DNA of 64,000 bases from Flavobacteriales bacterium (GCA_020635825.1 JACJZA010000010.1:62001-126000); one strand, 5' to 3'; shown: positions 27,029 through 35,828, counted from the first letter of the stretch. Numbers and translations are program-made. Notes: generated from the letters alone by a model not told the origin.

Positions 27029-28219
27029 TTATTGTTTAAATAATTTAAAAATTTGAGCTTGGTTCTCTTTTGTAAGAATCTTTACAATGTAGATTCCCTT
27101 TTCAACATATGAAATATCTAAGTGATTTGAACCCGTTGAAGTTAAAACCTCTTTTCCTGATATATCAAAAATGGAGATAGTTTTTATATTATTTGAATTT
27201 AAAAAATTTATTAATCCTTTGGTTGGATTAGGGTATATTTCTACAGTAGCAGTCACATTTATATCATCAACTCCAGTTAGAACAAATGACTCAACATCTG
27301 AAGCGCCTATACAACCATATTGACTAGCTACTTCAATATAATAATCCCCATTTTGAGTTGCTGAATAAATTTGGTTTGTGTCTCCTATTAACTGATTTCC
27401 ATCTAAGTACCATTGATAGTTAACTCCTGAAATATTTGAACTTAGATTATTATTATTAATAATAATATGAGGTTTAAAATTAGGCATCCCTAATTCAATC
27501 CAACTAACACCTGTATTTAAAACACCATCATTTCCATAAATTTCATCAGAAGCAATAGTGTCGTTATTCTCATCAAACTTATAATATGCTAACAGACTAG
27601 AATATAAAGAGTTATTAGTATCAATCTGATTGCATAACAAACTATTAACTTCAATAGCATTTAATGCTCTATTAAACAATGTAACTTCATCAATTTCACC
27701 ATTAAATGACCATGCACCTGATGAAGGACTTGCACCGATTCCCCATGAATTAGGTTGACTCTTGATAGGTCCTCGAGGGCTTGAATTAACTGATTCTAGA
27801 TTGCCATTCACATAAATTTTAAAATCAGAAGTATCATATGTAACCATAAGATGATACCATTCTGCAGTATCAATTTTAAAAGTTAAACTGTCGGTAAATA
27901 CTTCAAAACGTTGAGCCCCAACAACAATTTCTGCTTCAAATCTTTTCATTGGTTCAAAATAAAATAACTCAACATTAGCTTCTTTATATATAATTCTTTG
28001 ATAAGTACTACCAAAGGAGTTAAATTTTACCCATGCTCCATAGCTACCCTGAGAGATATCAGTATTAACTGAGCCTGGAATAATAACTCTCCCTCCTGAT
28101 CCATTTAATTTTAAAGAACTAACACTTTGTAATCCATTAGCTAAATTTTGGCATTTTATTTCTTTAATACCAAAGAAGATAAATAAGATAATAGTTGAAA
28201 TGATAGATAATTTTTTCAT
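27029..28219 (-). CDS. LamG-domain T9SS cargo protein
   Basis: The 396-residue protein has a signal peptide (IKC then Gln-Asn), a concanavalin A/LamG-type domain at about residues 35-220 (with the typical GAWVKFNSF, WYHLMVTYDTSDFKIYVNG and IDEVTLFNRAL blocks), a short PKD/Ig-like segment (YQWYLDGNQL...GDYYIEVASQYGC), and a C-terminal T9SS sorting domain from about 325 (IYPNPTKGLINFL, then VEKGIYIVKI). It is the first gene of the four-gene operon and is expected on the cell surface, probably binding glycans. Confidence 0.85.
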   Translation of the reverse strand: MKKLSIISTIILFIFFGIKEIKCQNLANGLQSVSSLKLNGSGGRVIIPGSVNTDISQGSYGAWVKFNSFGSTYQRIIYKEANVELFYFEPMKRFEAEIVVGAQRFEVFTDSLTFKIDTAEWYHLMVTYDTSDFKIYVNGNLESVNSSPRGPIKSQPNSWGIGASPSSGAWSFNGEIDEVTLFNRALNAIEVNSLLCNQIDTNNSLYSSLLAYYKFDENNDTIASDEIYGNDGVLNTGVSWIELGMPNFKPHIIINNNNLSSNISGVNYQWYLDGNQLIGDTNQIYSATQNGDYYIEVASQYGCIGASDVESFVLTGVDDINVTATVEIYPNPTKGLINFLNSNNIKTISIFDISGKEVLTSTGSNHLDISYVEKGIYIVKILTKENQAQIFKLFKQ

Positions 28220-28261
28220 AATAATATTTTTAGTGATTAATATGAAATCAAAATTCTATCA

Positions 28262-28313
28262 ATCAGGATTTTTCCTTGTCATCAAAATTGATGATTTTTC
28301 ACAAAATCCTGAT
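28262..28313 (-). repeat. Nested inverted repeat between the TPR-LuxR gene and the LamG operon
   Basis: An 11-nt outer arm ATCAGGATTTT (28262-28272) pairs exactly with AAAATCCTGAT (28303-28313); inside it, TCATCA and TGATGA form a second stem. It lies downstream of the minus-strand regulator gene and upstream of the minus-strand LamG gene. It lacks a strong T run, so a leader structure or a protein-binding site is as likely as a terminator. Confidence 0.65.
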
Positions 28314-28352
28314 AATCAAATAAAAAAACAAGAATACTAATTGAATTTTCAA

Positions 28353-30068
28353 TTAAATAAGACCATGTTCTCGGGCAAAATTCGCTGCCTCAGATCTATT
28401 TTTAACTAACAATTTTGAGTAAATTCTTCTACAATGTGTTCGAACTGTTGCTAAGGAAACGAATAACTTATCACTAATTTCTTGATCAGTCATTCCAATT
28501 GCTAAACATGATAAAACTTCTAATTCTCTTTTAGAAAGTTCACTAATCCATTCTGGTAAAGTTTTATTATTAACTGACTCCTTGACACCTTTTTGTTGAA
28601 ATTGTTCTAAAGCATTATACATATTTGCATATGCATCTTCTAATGAGCTATACTTCTTTAAAATACTTTCTTTTTGTGCTTTTATAAAAGCTGTTTCTTT
28701 TCTTTTTTTCAAATAGATGAAAATTGCAACCATCATTAAACAGAAAAGAACAACCATAAGCCATGTATAATTTTTAAGTTTATCTGTGAGTGATTCATTT
28801 ACTACTTTAGTTGCTTCTAATTCTTTTTCTTTTTCCTTTAATCTATATTTAGCTTCAGATTCCGCTACTTTTTCTGCAGCAATTAAACTAAAAATTGAAT
28901 CTTTACTATCATTGTATATGTTATAAAGTTCATTTGCTTTTTCTATATCTCCTTTTAATTCATATAGTTTAGCTAGATTTCTCAATGTGCTCTGATAAAT
29001 CAACGGGTCTTGTATATCTTTCTGTAGGGAAAGAACTTCTTGTAAGTATATCATTGCAGAATCATTTTTCTCAAGCTCAAAGTATATTAAACCTAACATA
29101 TTAATAGCTGTAATTCTTTCTCTTTCTAACTTGAGTTTAGTAAACTTTTCTTTAGCAATCATAATATGACTCAATGCTTCATCATATTTTTTAAGGTCAA
29201 AATACAATCCTCCCAAGTTATATGTTGAAGTTGCTATTTCCTTCATTAAATTAAGCTCAATAAATTCTGATAAAGCCAATTGATTGAATTCTAGAGCCTT
29301 TTCATGCATTTTTAATTTTTTATATGCCGATCCTAACCCACCATATGATCTTGCTTTATCAGCAGGAAAATTATTAGATAGGTTAAGCGCTTCTTCATGA
29401 TACTTTATAGCTTTATCATATTGTTTAAAATGAAGAAATAATGATCCGACATTGTTTAAGGAGGTCAATAGCGATAATGTATCTTTTACTTCTTTAAAAT
29501 ATGATAATGCTGATAACTGTTTATCAATTGCTTTTTTATAATTACCGATAGACCGGTACATAACACCCATATTCACATTGGTTTTAGCAGCTTTTTCAGG
29601 AAAATCTTTGAAATATGTCATTGCTTTTTCACAATAAGCAATAGCATTCTCTACTTTGCCTTGATAAAAATAAATGGTACCGATATTGGTTAATGATTTA
29701 CCTACTTCTTCATTGAATCCTAAACTTTTATATATGTCTACAGCTTTGTTTAATGAATCCTCAGCTTCTTTAAATTGACCTGTCAACATTATATTACAAC
29801 CATAATTATTTAATGCTTGTGCTTTTCCATTTGGATACTGAGTATTTTGAAGTAATTTAAATGATTCTTGAAGATAACCTTTACTTTTAGCATTATCAGA
29901 AAATCGTAATTCCCAACCTAGTTTATTAAATGCATCAATTTTTAATTCTACACTCTTTGTAGTATCAATAATCTGTTGTAAACTATCAAGATTAATCCCA
30001 TAAAACTTAACACAGACAGTTATGTTAAGAATTATAAATAAAGAGTGTCTTATTATTTTAATATTCAT
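28353..30068 (-). CDS. TPR-repeat membrane protein with C-terminal LuxR-type DNA-binding domain
   Basis: I prefer the ATG at 30068 (MNIKIIRHSLFIILNITVCV, a signal peptide or anchor); an upstream in-frame ATG at 30116 exists. The product has 571 residues: N-terminal export signal, about eight TPR units (roughly 40-390), a coiled coil rich in Lys/Glu, a membrane helix at about 434-453, and a LuxR-type helix-turn-helix at 511-571 (LSKRELEVLSCLAIGMTDQEI). The layout places the TPR part outside the cytoplasm and the HTH inside, a one-component membrane regulator typical of Bacteroidota. It lies upstream of the LamG operon, a possible target; that is inference. Confidence 0.85.
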   Translation of the reverse strand: MNIKIIRHSLFIILNITVCVKFYGINLDSLQQIIDTTKSVELKIDAFNKLGWELRFSDNAKSKGYLQESFKLLQNTQYPNGKAQALNNYGCNIMLTGQFKEAEDSLNKAVDIYKSLGFNEEVGKSLTNIGTIYFYQGKVENAIAYCEKAMTYFKDFPEKAAKTNVNMGVMYRSIGNYKKAIDKQLSALSYFKEVKDTLSLLTSLNNVGSLFLHFKQYDKAIKYHEEALNLSNNFPADKARSYGGLGSAYKKLKMHEKALEFNQLALSEFIELNLMKEIATSTYNLGGLYFDLKKYDEALSHIMIAKEKFTKLKLERERITAINMLGLIYFELEKNDSAMIYLQEVLSLQKDIQDPLIYQSTLRNLAKLYELKGDIEKANELYNIYNDSKDSIFSLIAAEKVAESEAKYRLKEKEKELEATKVVNESLTDKLKNYTWLMVVLFCLMMVAIFIYLKKRKETAFIKAQKESILKKYSSLEDAYANMYNALEQFQQKGVKESVNNKTLPEWISELSKRELEVLSCLAIGMTDQEISDKLFVSLATVRTHCRRIYSKLLVKNRSEAANFAREHGLI

Positions 30069-30181
30069 CAACAAATTATTTAAGAACGAATATATCAAAC
30101 TCTTTTTGACCCTCAAAAAAATTTATATATTTTGATAAACTATTATTAACAACTTTTATAGTAATTTTTCTATTAGCTTAG

Positions 30182-30189
30182 TATCTTTG
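30182..30189 (+). promoter_or_regulatory. Bacteroidota-type -7 element (TATCTTTG) before rpoN
   Basis: TATCTTTG matches TAnnTTTG and ends 19 nt before the rpoN ATG at 30209. No TTG at -33. Confidence 0.42.
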
Positions 30190-30208
30190 ATGTACAATAA
30201 TTTACACC

Positions 30209-31672
30209 ATGGCATTAAAACAATCTTTAAGTCTTAAACTCCAGCAAAAATTATCACCTCAACAAATACAACTGATGAAGTTGTTGCAATTACCTACTAT
30301 TGCTCTTGAGCAAAGAATTAAAGAGGAAATGGAAAGTAACCCTGCATTAGAAGAAGGTAGAGAAGAAGAAGAGGATGACATGAGTTATGCTGAAGAAGAT
30401 GATTATAATTATGATGAAAAAAGTGAGGCAGAAAAAGAATTTAATTTTGATGATTATATCAATGGAGACGAAATTCCTTCTTATAAGTTAAATGCAAACA
30501 ATAGAAGTAAAGACGATGAAGAAAAGCAAATCCCATTAAGTGGAGGAGACACATTTCAGGATTTATTAGAAGCTCAATTAATTATGTTCGATTTAGATGA
30601 GGAAGATTATGAAATTGCTCATCATTTAATTGGTAGTCTAGATGAATCGGGTTATTTAAGACGAGATTTAGAATCTATTGTTGACGACTTAGCCTTTACC
30701 CAAAACATTATTACAGATGTAGAACATTTAAAACTTGTTTTAAAACTCATCCAACAATTTGATCCACCCGGAGTAGGTGCTAGAACTTTACAAGAATGTT
30801 TATTACTCCAAATTAAACGAAAAAAAGAAAATTCGTTGGTATTAATGAATGCCAAAGAAATTATTGAGAATTACTTCGATGAATTTAGTAAAAAACATTA
30901 CGATAAAATAGTTGACAAACTCAACATTACCGAAGAAGATTTAAAAGATGTAATTAATGAGATATTAAAATTGAATCCAAAACCTGGAAACTCGTTAAGT
31001 GAATCTGCCAAAATTGTTCAACATATCATTCCAGATTTTATTTTAACTGTAATTGATGGTCAACTCGAATTACAACTCAATGGGAGAAACGCTCCCGAAT
31101 TGAAAGTCAGCAAAGAATATTCTGAGATGATGCAAGGCTATAAAGAATCAAAAGAAAAACCTTCAAAATCTCAAAAAGATGCTTTAATGTTTGTGAAGCA
31201 AAAGTTAGATTCTGCCAAGTGGTTTATAGATGCGATCAAACAACGACAACATACCTTAATAACTACAATGGAAGCAATTATCAATCACCAAAAAGATTAT
31301 TTTTTGGAGGGCGATGAAACATTAATTGCTCCCATGATTTTGAAAGACATAGCTGAGGAAGTTGATCTGGATATTTCTACTATTTCAAGAGTGGTAAATA
31401 GTAAATATGTTCAAACACCTTACGGAACATTTTTACTGAAAACTTTCTTTTCTGAATCATTAAGTACAGATAGCGGTGAAGAAGTATCAAGTAGAGAAGT
31501 TAAGAAAATTTTACAAGATGCTATTGAAGATGAAGATAAACGTAAACCTCTAACAGATGAAAAACTTTCTAAATTATTAAACGACAAAGGTTATAATATT
31601 GCTAGAAGAACAGTAGCAAAATATAGAGAACAATTAAATATTCCTGTTGCAAGGATGAGAAAAGAATTATAA
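30209..31672 (+). CDS. rpoN: RNA polymerase sigma-54 factor
   Basis: The 487-residue protein has the Gln/Leu-rich region I (LSLKLQQKLSPQQIQLMKLL, residues 5-24), an acidic region II (about 50-95), the core-binding domain, and the DNA-binding domain ending in the RpoN box ARRTVAKYRE at 465-474. It recruits polymerase to -24/-12 promoters that need an AAA+ activator; no such activator is encoded in the window. The next gene begins in a TAATG overlap with its stop. Confidence 0.96.
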   Translation: MALKQSLSLKLQQKLSPQQIQLMKLLQLPTIALEQRIKEEMESNPALEEGREEEEDDMSYAEEDDYNYDEKSEAEKEFNFDDYINGDEIPSYKLNANNRSKDDEEKQIPLSGGDTFQDLLEAQLIMFDLDEEDYEIAHHLIGSLDESGYLRRDLESIVDDLAFTQNIITDVEHLKLVLKLIQQFDPPGVGARTLQECLLLQIKRKKENSLVLMNAKEIIENYFDEFSKKHYDKIVDKLNITEEDLKDVINEILKLNPKPGNSLSESAKIVQHIIPDFILTVIDGQLELQLNGRNAPELKVSKEYSEMMQGYKESKEKPSKSQKDALMFVKQKLDSAKWFIDAIKQRQHTLITTMEAIINHQKDYFLEGDETLIAPMILKDIAEEVDLDISTISRVVNSKYVQTPYGTFLLKTFFSESLSTDSGEEVSSREVKKILQDAIEDEDKRKPLTDEKLSKLLNDKGYNIARRTVAKYREQLNIPVARMRKEL

Positions 31673-32277
31673 TGAGACAACTTGCTATTTTCTTTTCATT
31701 TGTTTTTCATCCTCTATTAATTCCTGCACTGGGATTAATAATTGTTTTTAATTCAAATTCATATGTGAACTACGCCATTCCACTTGAATTAAAGCAAGCC
31801 ACATTATTATTGGTTACTGTAACTACATTTGTCATTCCTTCATTAATTACCTTACTTCTTCTACATAGAAATATGATTAGTAGTATAGAAATGCCTACAT
31901 CTAAAGAAAGAATCCTCCCTTATGGATTTACCATAGTATTTTACATTTTAACCATTTATTTATTGAAACGAGCACCTATTCCTCAAATTATTTTTGATTT
32001 TATGATTGGTGCTCTAATTTCTGTCTTTTCTGCGTTTTTTATCAATTTAAAATGGAAAATAAGTGCACACATGATTGGAATTGGAGGACTTTCAAGTGCC
32101 CTAATATGTATGGCTTTTGTTTTAAATACTGATTTGTTTTTATTTGTGGTACTTGCTTTTTTTGCTTCGGGTTTGGTGGCTAGTTCTAGGTTATTTTTAG
32201 AAGCACATACTCCTAAACAACTTATAGCCGGATATATTCTTGGTGCGAGTTGTCAGATATTTGCTATCTACTTTTAA
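31672..32277 (+). CDS. PAP2-like integral membrane protein
   Basis: This 201-residue protein has about six membrane helices. Degenerate phosphatase motifs are visible: KISAHMIGIGGLSS in place of PSGH and SRLFLEAHTPKQLIAGYILG in place of the SRxxxxxHxxxD block, with His present in both. PAP2 enzymes dephosphorylate lipid phosphates, but the third motif's Asp is replaced here, so activity is uncertain. It is coupled to rpoN by a 1-nt overlap, a genomic rather than an evident functional link. Confidence 0.7.
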   Translation: MRQLAIFFSFVFHPLLIPALGLIIVFNSNSYVNYAIPLELKQATLLLVTVTTFVIPSLITLLLLHRNMISSIEMPTSKERILPYGFTIVFYILTIYLLKRAPIPQIIFDFMIGALISVFSAFFINLKWKISAHMIGIGGLSSALICMAFVLNTDLFLFVVLAFFASGLVASSRLFLEAHTPKQLIAGYILGASCQIFAIYF

Positions 32278-32281
32278 TCAT

Positions 32282-32311
32282 AAAAAAACCCAATCGTGAA
32301 CGATTGGGTTT
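32282..32311 (-). terminator. Terminator for the DUF2795 gene, shared with the PAP2-like gene
   Basis: AAACCCAATCG pairs with CGATTGGGTTT around a 4-nt loop. The strong T run is on the minus strand, which points to the minus-strand DUF2795 gene as its main user; the plus-strand side has only three T. Confidence 0.85.
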
Positions 32312-32331
32312 CTAATCAATAAATTACAAAA

Positions 32332-32553
32332 TCAATATTCTTCTTCATTAAAAAAGAAATCTTCTTTACTTGGATAATCCGGCCAAATCTCTTCTATATT
32401 ATCAAAAGTTTCACCCTCATCTTCTAGTTCTTGTAAGTTTTCTACCACTTCTAAAGGGGCTCCCGTTCTAATTGCAAAATCAATCAACTCATCTTTAGTT
32501 GCCGGCCATGGAGCATCTTCAAGGTGCGATGCTAATTCTAAAGTCCAATACAT
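32332..32553 (-). CDS. DUF2795 domain protein
   Basis: This is a 73-residue acidic cytoplasmic protein beginning MYWTLELASHLEDAPWPATK, with the DUF2795 block DELIDFAIRTGAPLEVVENL and an acidic tail ending FFFNEEEY. Function of the family is unknown; it is conserved in this phylum. A full promoter match and a strong terminator make it a separate, probably highly expressed unit. Confidence 0.82.
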   Translation of the reverse strand: MYWTLELASHLEDAPWPATKDELIDFAIRTGAPLEVVENLQELEDEGETFDNIEEIWPDYPSKEDFFFNEEEY

Positions 32554-32614
32554 ACTTAAAAGTTTTAATTTGTTAAACTTAAATTCTCTTTAAACCTGAG
32601 TTTTAAGACTTACG

Positions 32615-32644
32615 CAAAAATATATTTTTTGTTTACACACACAA
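32615..32644 (-). promoter_or_regulatory. Bacteroidota promoter for the DUF2795 gene
   Basis: On the minus strand TTG (32644-32642) is followed after 19 nt by TATTTTTG (32622-32615), a full match to TTG-N17-23-TAnnTTTG, located about 61 nt before the ATG at 32553. Confidence 0.62.
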
Positions 32645-32691
32645 CAGAAAAAAATCAACAATTGTTAATAACTACAGGAGCCATAAATAGC

Positions 32692-33240
32692 TTACATTCT
32701 AGGATTCCAAGGAATTTCTTTTGCATCAAAATCTACAGTAAATTTTCTAGCTAAAACGAACAAATAATCAGATAATCGATTCAAGTATTTGTAAGTAATA
32801 CCCGCAATTTCTTCTTGTTCTGATAAGTAAATTACCAACCGTTCGGCTCTTCTACATACACATCTTGCTATATGACAATATGAAACAGTTGTATTTCCGC
32901 CAGGTAAAACAAAAGAGCGCATTTCAGGTAATTTCTCATTCATTATATCTATTTCTTGCTCCAAAAAAACCACATCTTCCTCCAATAATGCCGGAACTTT
33001 CACTTTAGTATTACCAGGCTCAACAGCTAGAATTGAACCCAAGGTAAATAATCTGTCTTGAATTTCTATCAAAGCATCAAAACTATTTTTATCTATATTT
33101 TGATCTCGAATTAATCCAATGTAAGAATTCAATTCATCAACAGTTCCATAAGCTTCAATTCTAATATGATATTTAGGAACTCTTTTTCCTCCAAACAAGG
33201 AAGTTTGTCCTTTATCTCCTGTTTTAGTATATATTTTCAT
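32692..33240 (-). CDS. Cob(I)yrinic acid a,c-diamide adenosyltransferase, PduO type
   Basis: Start chosen at 33240, giving MKIYTKTGDKGQTSLFGGKR, the conserved N-terminus with the ATP-binding TKTGDKGxTSLFGG; the open frame continues upstream to 33330, but that would overlap prfB. The 182-residue protein has the PduO hallmark CRRAERLVIYLSEQ and the C-terminal LNRLSDYLFVLAR. It transfers adenosyl from ATP to cob(I)alamin. A -7-like TATTTTTG (minus strand, 33266-33259) lies 18 nt upstream of the start. It is divergent from prfB, with 72 nt between start codons. Confidence 0.93.
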   Translation of the reverse strand: MKIYTKTGDKGQTSLFGGKRVPKYHIRIEAYGTVDELNSYIGLIRDQNIDKNSFDALIEIQDRLFTLGSILAVEPGNTKVKVPALLEEDVVFLEQEIDIMNEKLPEMRSFVLPGGNTTVSYCHIARCVCRRAERLVIYLSEQEEIAGITYKYLNRLSDYLFVLARKFTVDFDAKEIPWNPRM

Positions 33241-33312
33241 TCGTTTTTCTAATTCAAACAAAAATATCGATTTAAAATCACTATTAGTAACTGAAGTTAT
33301 TAATTTTGCCTC

Positions 33313-34399
33313 ATGATAACACAAGAACAAGTAAAAGAATTAGTAGATCGCCTGGATGCGTTAAGGGGGTATCTTTGACGTGGATAGCAAGCTAATTCAA
33401 CTCGAAGAGGAAGAACAAAAAACTCAAGATCCAAATTTTTGGGATAACCCAAAAGAAGCTGAAAAACAACTTAAAGTTGTTAGAAATATCAAAGTATGGA
33501 CGGATGGCTATAAGGAAATTGCAGGTGCTGTAGAAGATTTGCAAGTGCTTTATGATTTCTACAAAGAAGGAGATGTTACTGAAGAAGAAATTGATATTCA
33601 ATATAGTTCTACCATTGAGAAAATTGAAAATCTAGAGTTTAAAAACATGCTGAGTGCTGAAGAAGACAGTTTAAGTGCTGTCCTTCAAATTACAGCCGGA
33701 GCTGGCGGAACAGAGAGTTGCGATTGGTCTTCCATGCTTTATCGTATGTACAATATGTGGGCAGAAAAAAATGGCTATAAGGTTAAAGTGCTAGATTATC
33801 AAGATGGTGATGTAGCAGGAATCAAAACTGCCACCATTGAAATTGAAGGTGAATTTGCATTTGGATATTTAAAAGGAGAAAATGGCGTTCACAGATTGGT
33901 TAGAGTAAGTCCATTTAATGCTCAAGGGAAACGAATGACATCCTTTTCATCGGTTTATGTTTATCCTTTAGTGGATGACACGATTGAAATAAAAATTAAT
34001 CCTGCTGATATTTCGTGGGACACATTTAGAAGTGGTGGTGCAGGTGGTCAAAATGTAAACAAGGTCGAAACCGGAGTAAGACTTCGACATGCTCCTTCAG
34101 GAATTGTAATAGAAAACACTGAAACTCGTTCTCAGCTTGGTAATAAAGAAAAAGCGATGCAATTACTTAAATCGCAGCTTTATGAATTAGAACTACGTAA
34201 ACGAATGGAAGCTCGTTCTGAAATTGAAGCTGACAAAAAGAAAATTGAATGGGGTTCTCAAATTCGTAGTTATGTTTTAGATGATAGAAGAGTAAAAGAC
34301 CACAGAACAAATTACACCATTAATGATCCTGACAAAGTGCTTGATGGTGAAATTGATGGATTTTTAAAATCTTATTTAATGGAATTTGGAAAAAACTAA
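33313..34399 (+). CDS. prfB: Peptide chain release factor 2, with programmed +1 frameshift
   Basis: The gene starts with ATG at 33313; after 21 codons the frame meets TGA at 33376-33378 in the classic slippery context AGGGGG-TAT-CTT-TGA-C. A +1 shift on CTT-T continues in the frame GAC-GTG-GAT to the stop at 34397-34399, giving 361 residues. The downstream part has the UGA-reading tripeptide SPF in RVSPFNAQGKRM and the catalytic GGQ in RSGGAGGQNVNKVET. RF2 ends translation at UGA and UAA; low RF2 favours the shift and so autoregulates it. A GTG at 33380 is not the start. Confidence 0.96.
33364..33379 (+). promoter_or_regulatory. prfB programmed +1 frameshift site
   Basis: AGGGGGTATCTTTGAC contains a Shine-Dalgarno-like AGGGGG three nucleotides before the CTT slippery codon and an in-frame TGA followed by C, identical in layout to the E. 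coli prfB site. SD-like sequences are otherwise scarce in front of genes in this window. Confidence 0.96.
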
Positions 34400-34417
34400 T
34401 TTTAAGTCAATTTTATC

Positions 34418-34756
34418 ATGAAAATTTATCACAATCCTAGATGTAGTAAAAGCCGACAAACCCTTCAAATCATTCAAGATGCGAATGCTGATGTGGAAAT
34501 CATAGAATATTTAAATGCTATTCCTTCAAAAAATGAATTAAAAGATATTCTTAATAAATTAAGAATGAAAGCTGAAGATATTATAAGAAAAGGTGAAAAT
34601 GATTTTAAAGAAAACTGTAAAGGAAAAAATTTAAGCGAAGAAGAATGGATAGAGGCTATGATAAAATATCCAAAACTAATTGAACGACCAATAGTTATAA
34701 AAGGAAATAAAGCCGTGCTAGGACGACCACCTGAAAATGTGAAAGAATTACTATAA
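34418..34756 (+). CDS. arsC: ArsC/Spx-family arsenate reductase-like protein
   Basis: The 112-residue thioredoxin-fold protein has the N-terminal MKIYHNPRCSKSRQ with redox Cys9, then KLIERPIVI (R90) and AVLGRPPENV (R103), the arginines that bind arsenate in glutaredoxin-dependent ArsC. No ars operon (arsR, acr3) is adjacent, and many stand-alone members have uncertain substrates, so arsenate reduction is the family's known role rather than proven here. It starts 18 nt after prfB. Confidence 0.85.
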   Translation: MKIYHNPRCSKSRQTLQIIQDANADVEIIEYLNAIPSKNELKDILNKLRMKAEDIIRKGENDFKENCKGKNLSEEEWIEAMIKYPKLIERPIVIKGNKAVLGRPPENVKELL

Positions 34757-34760
34757 GAAA

Positions 34761-34937
34761 TTAATCTTCTTGGTTGTGCATTACATCACCAGCCAATCTT
34801 TCAACTAATCTAGGAGCAATTTTATTTAAAACTGCTAAATGAATAGCACCAGGAACTACAACAGTGAAAATAAATACTAATAACCACATTGCCATAAAAA
34901 AGATAATGAAGAAAAATAAAAGTCCTAATCCTACCAT
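34761..34937 (-). CDS. Small membrane protein (58 residues), unknown function
   Basis: This short frame reads MVGLGLLFFFIIFFMAMWLL, then FTVVVPGAIHLAVLNKIAPR and ends MHNQED. It has one long or two short membrane segments (residues 3-27 and possibly 30-37) followed by an amphipathic basic C-terminal part. The frame fills the space between arsC and the tonB terminator, has an ATG and a normal codon pattern (TTA, ATT, AAA), and has no frame competitor. No family recognised. Confidence 0.6.
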   Translation of the reverse strand: MVGLGLLFFFIIFFMAMWLLVFIFTVVVPGAIHLAVLNKIAPRLVERLAGDVMHNQED

Positions 34938-35003
34938 TTTGAATTGTGTTTAGTTGATAATAGTGTAAAATTAGAAAATTATAACAAGATTGCAATACTA
35001 TTT

Positions 35004-35035
35004 AAAAAAAGAACCACAGCTGTGGTTCTTTTTTT
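35004..35035 (-). terminator. Terminator after the minus-strand tonB gene
   Basis: AAAAAGAACCACAG and CTGTGGTTCTTTTT form a perfect stem with T runs on both strands; it lies 8 nt past the tonB stop and separates tonB from the 58-residue membrane protein gene. Confidence 0.88.
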
Positions 35036-35043
35036 CTCTTTGT

Positions 35044-35721
35044 TTATCTTAAAGTAAACTTAATAGGCAAGGTGTAATAAACACTCACCGGTTTACCATG
35101 TTGTCTTCCTGGAGTCCAATCAGGCATTTGTTGAACGACTCTAACAGCTTCTTCATCCAACATTTTATTTACGCTTCTCAAAATTTCAATATCTCTTACT
35201 TTTCCATTTTTTCCTACAATAAATCTTAATAGCACCGTTCCTTGAATTTGATTTTCAATTGCCATTTTAGGATATTTCAAATTATCTGCTAAAAATTTAA
35301 AAATAGCTGCATCACCCTCTTGAAACTTAGGCATAACTCCAGCTCCTAAAACAGGAATATCTTCTTCTTTTTTCTCAACCTCTTTCCATTCATCAGGGTT
35401 AAACTGTGGATTAGGATCAATAACCGGATCAGTAGGGTCTGTTGGTTCTACTGGATCTACAACAATTTTAATTTGAGTTGGATCAATCTTCTTCTGTTCC
35501 ATTTTTACTTCTGGTTTATCAGGCACCGAAGAATAAGTTATAGGTGCTAATTCAAAGTCACCTTCTAATTCAATTACCGGATTTGGTAAATCTGCAATGT
35601 AAACAGGTGTAGTCCATTCAAAAGCTACCAATGTAATTCCGCAGGAAATGATTAATCCTACCTGAAAAAAAACACCTCGCAATTGTTCCAAAGTGTTTTT
35701 GGGTTTTTCTGTTTTTTTCAT
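35044..35721 (-). CDS. TonB family energy transducer
   Basis: The 225-residue protein has a single N-terminal membrane helix (about 18-36, in FFQVGLIISCGITLVAFEWT), a Pro/Asp-rich linker (about 60-120, with VDPVEPTDPTDPVIDPNP), and a complete TonB C-terminal domain at about 140-225 (NLKYPKMAIENQIQGTVLLRFIVGKNGKV, ending PVSVYYTLPIKFTLR). It transfers proton-motive energy from ExbBD to TonB-dependent receptors. It is not next to exbBD; a second TonB-like gene is at 13.8 kb. The PD/PT linker and YP motif make it the more canonical TonB of the two. Confidence 0.92.
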   Translation of the reverse strand: MKKTEKPKNTLEQLRGVFFQVGLIISCGITLVAFEWTTPVYIADLPNPVIELEGDFELAPITYSSVPDKPEVKMEQKKIDPTQIKIVVDPVEPTDPTDPVIDPNPQFNPDEWKEVEKKEEDIPVLGAGVMPKFQEGDAAIFKFLADNLKYPKMAIENQIQGTVLLRFIVGKNGKVRDIEILRSVNKMLDEEAVRVVQQMPDWTPGRQHGKPVSVYYTLPIKFTLR

Positions 35722-35828
35722 TGTAAAAAGTTTTTAATGGTTAGTAAGTAAAGTCCAATCATAAAAGGTAGTTTTGTTAGCTTATGTAGTTATTGTTATA
35801 ACTTATTTTTTATCAGTTTAGTATTGAG

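Noticed and set aside
33240..33330. Extra 30 N-terminal residues on the cobalamin adenosyltransferase
   Set aside because: The added sequence has no family similarity, overlaps the prfB start and would pass over a likely promoter element.
33380..34399. GTG at 33380 as start codon of RF2
   Set aside because: The first 21 codons and the AGGGGG-CTT-TGA-C frameshift site lie just upstream in the classic layout, so the true start is the ATG at 33313.
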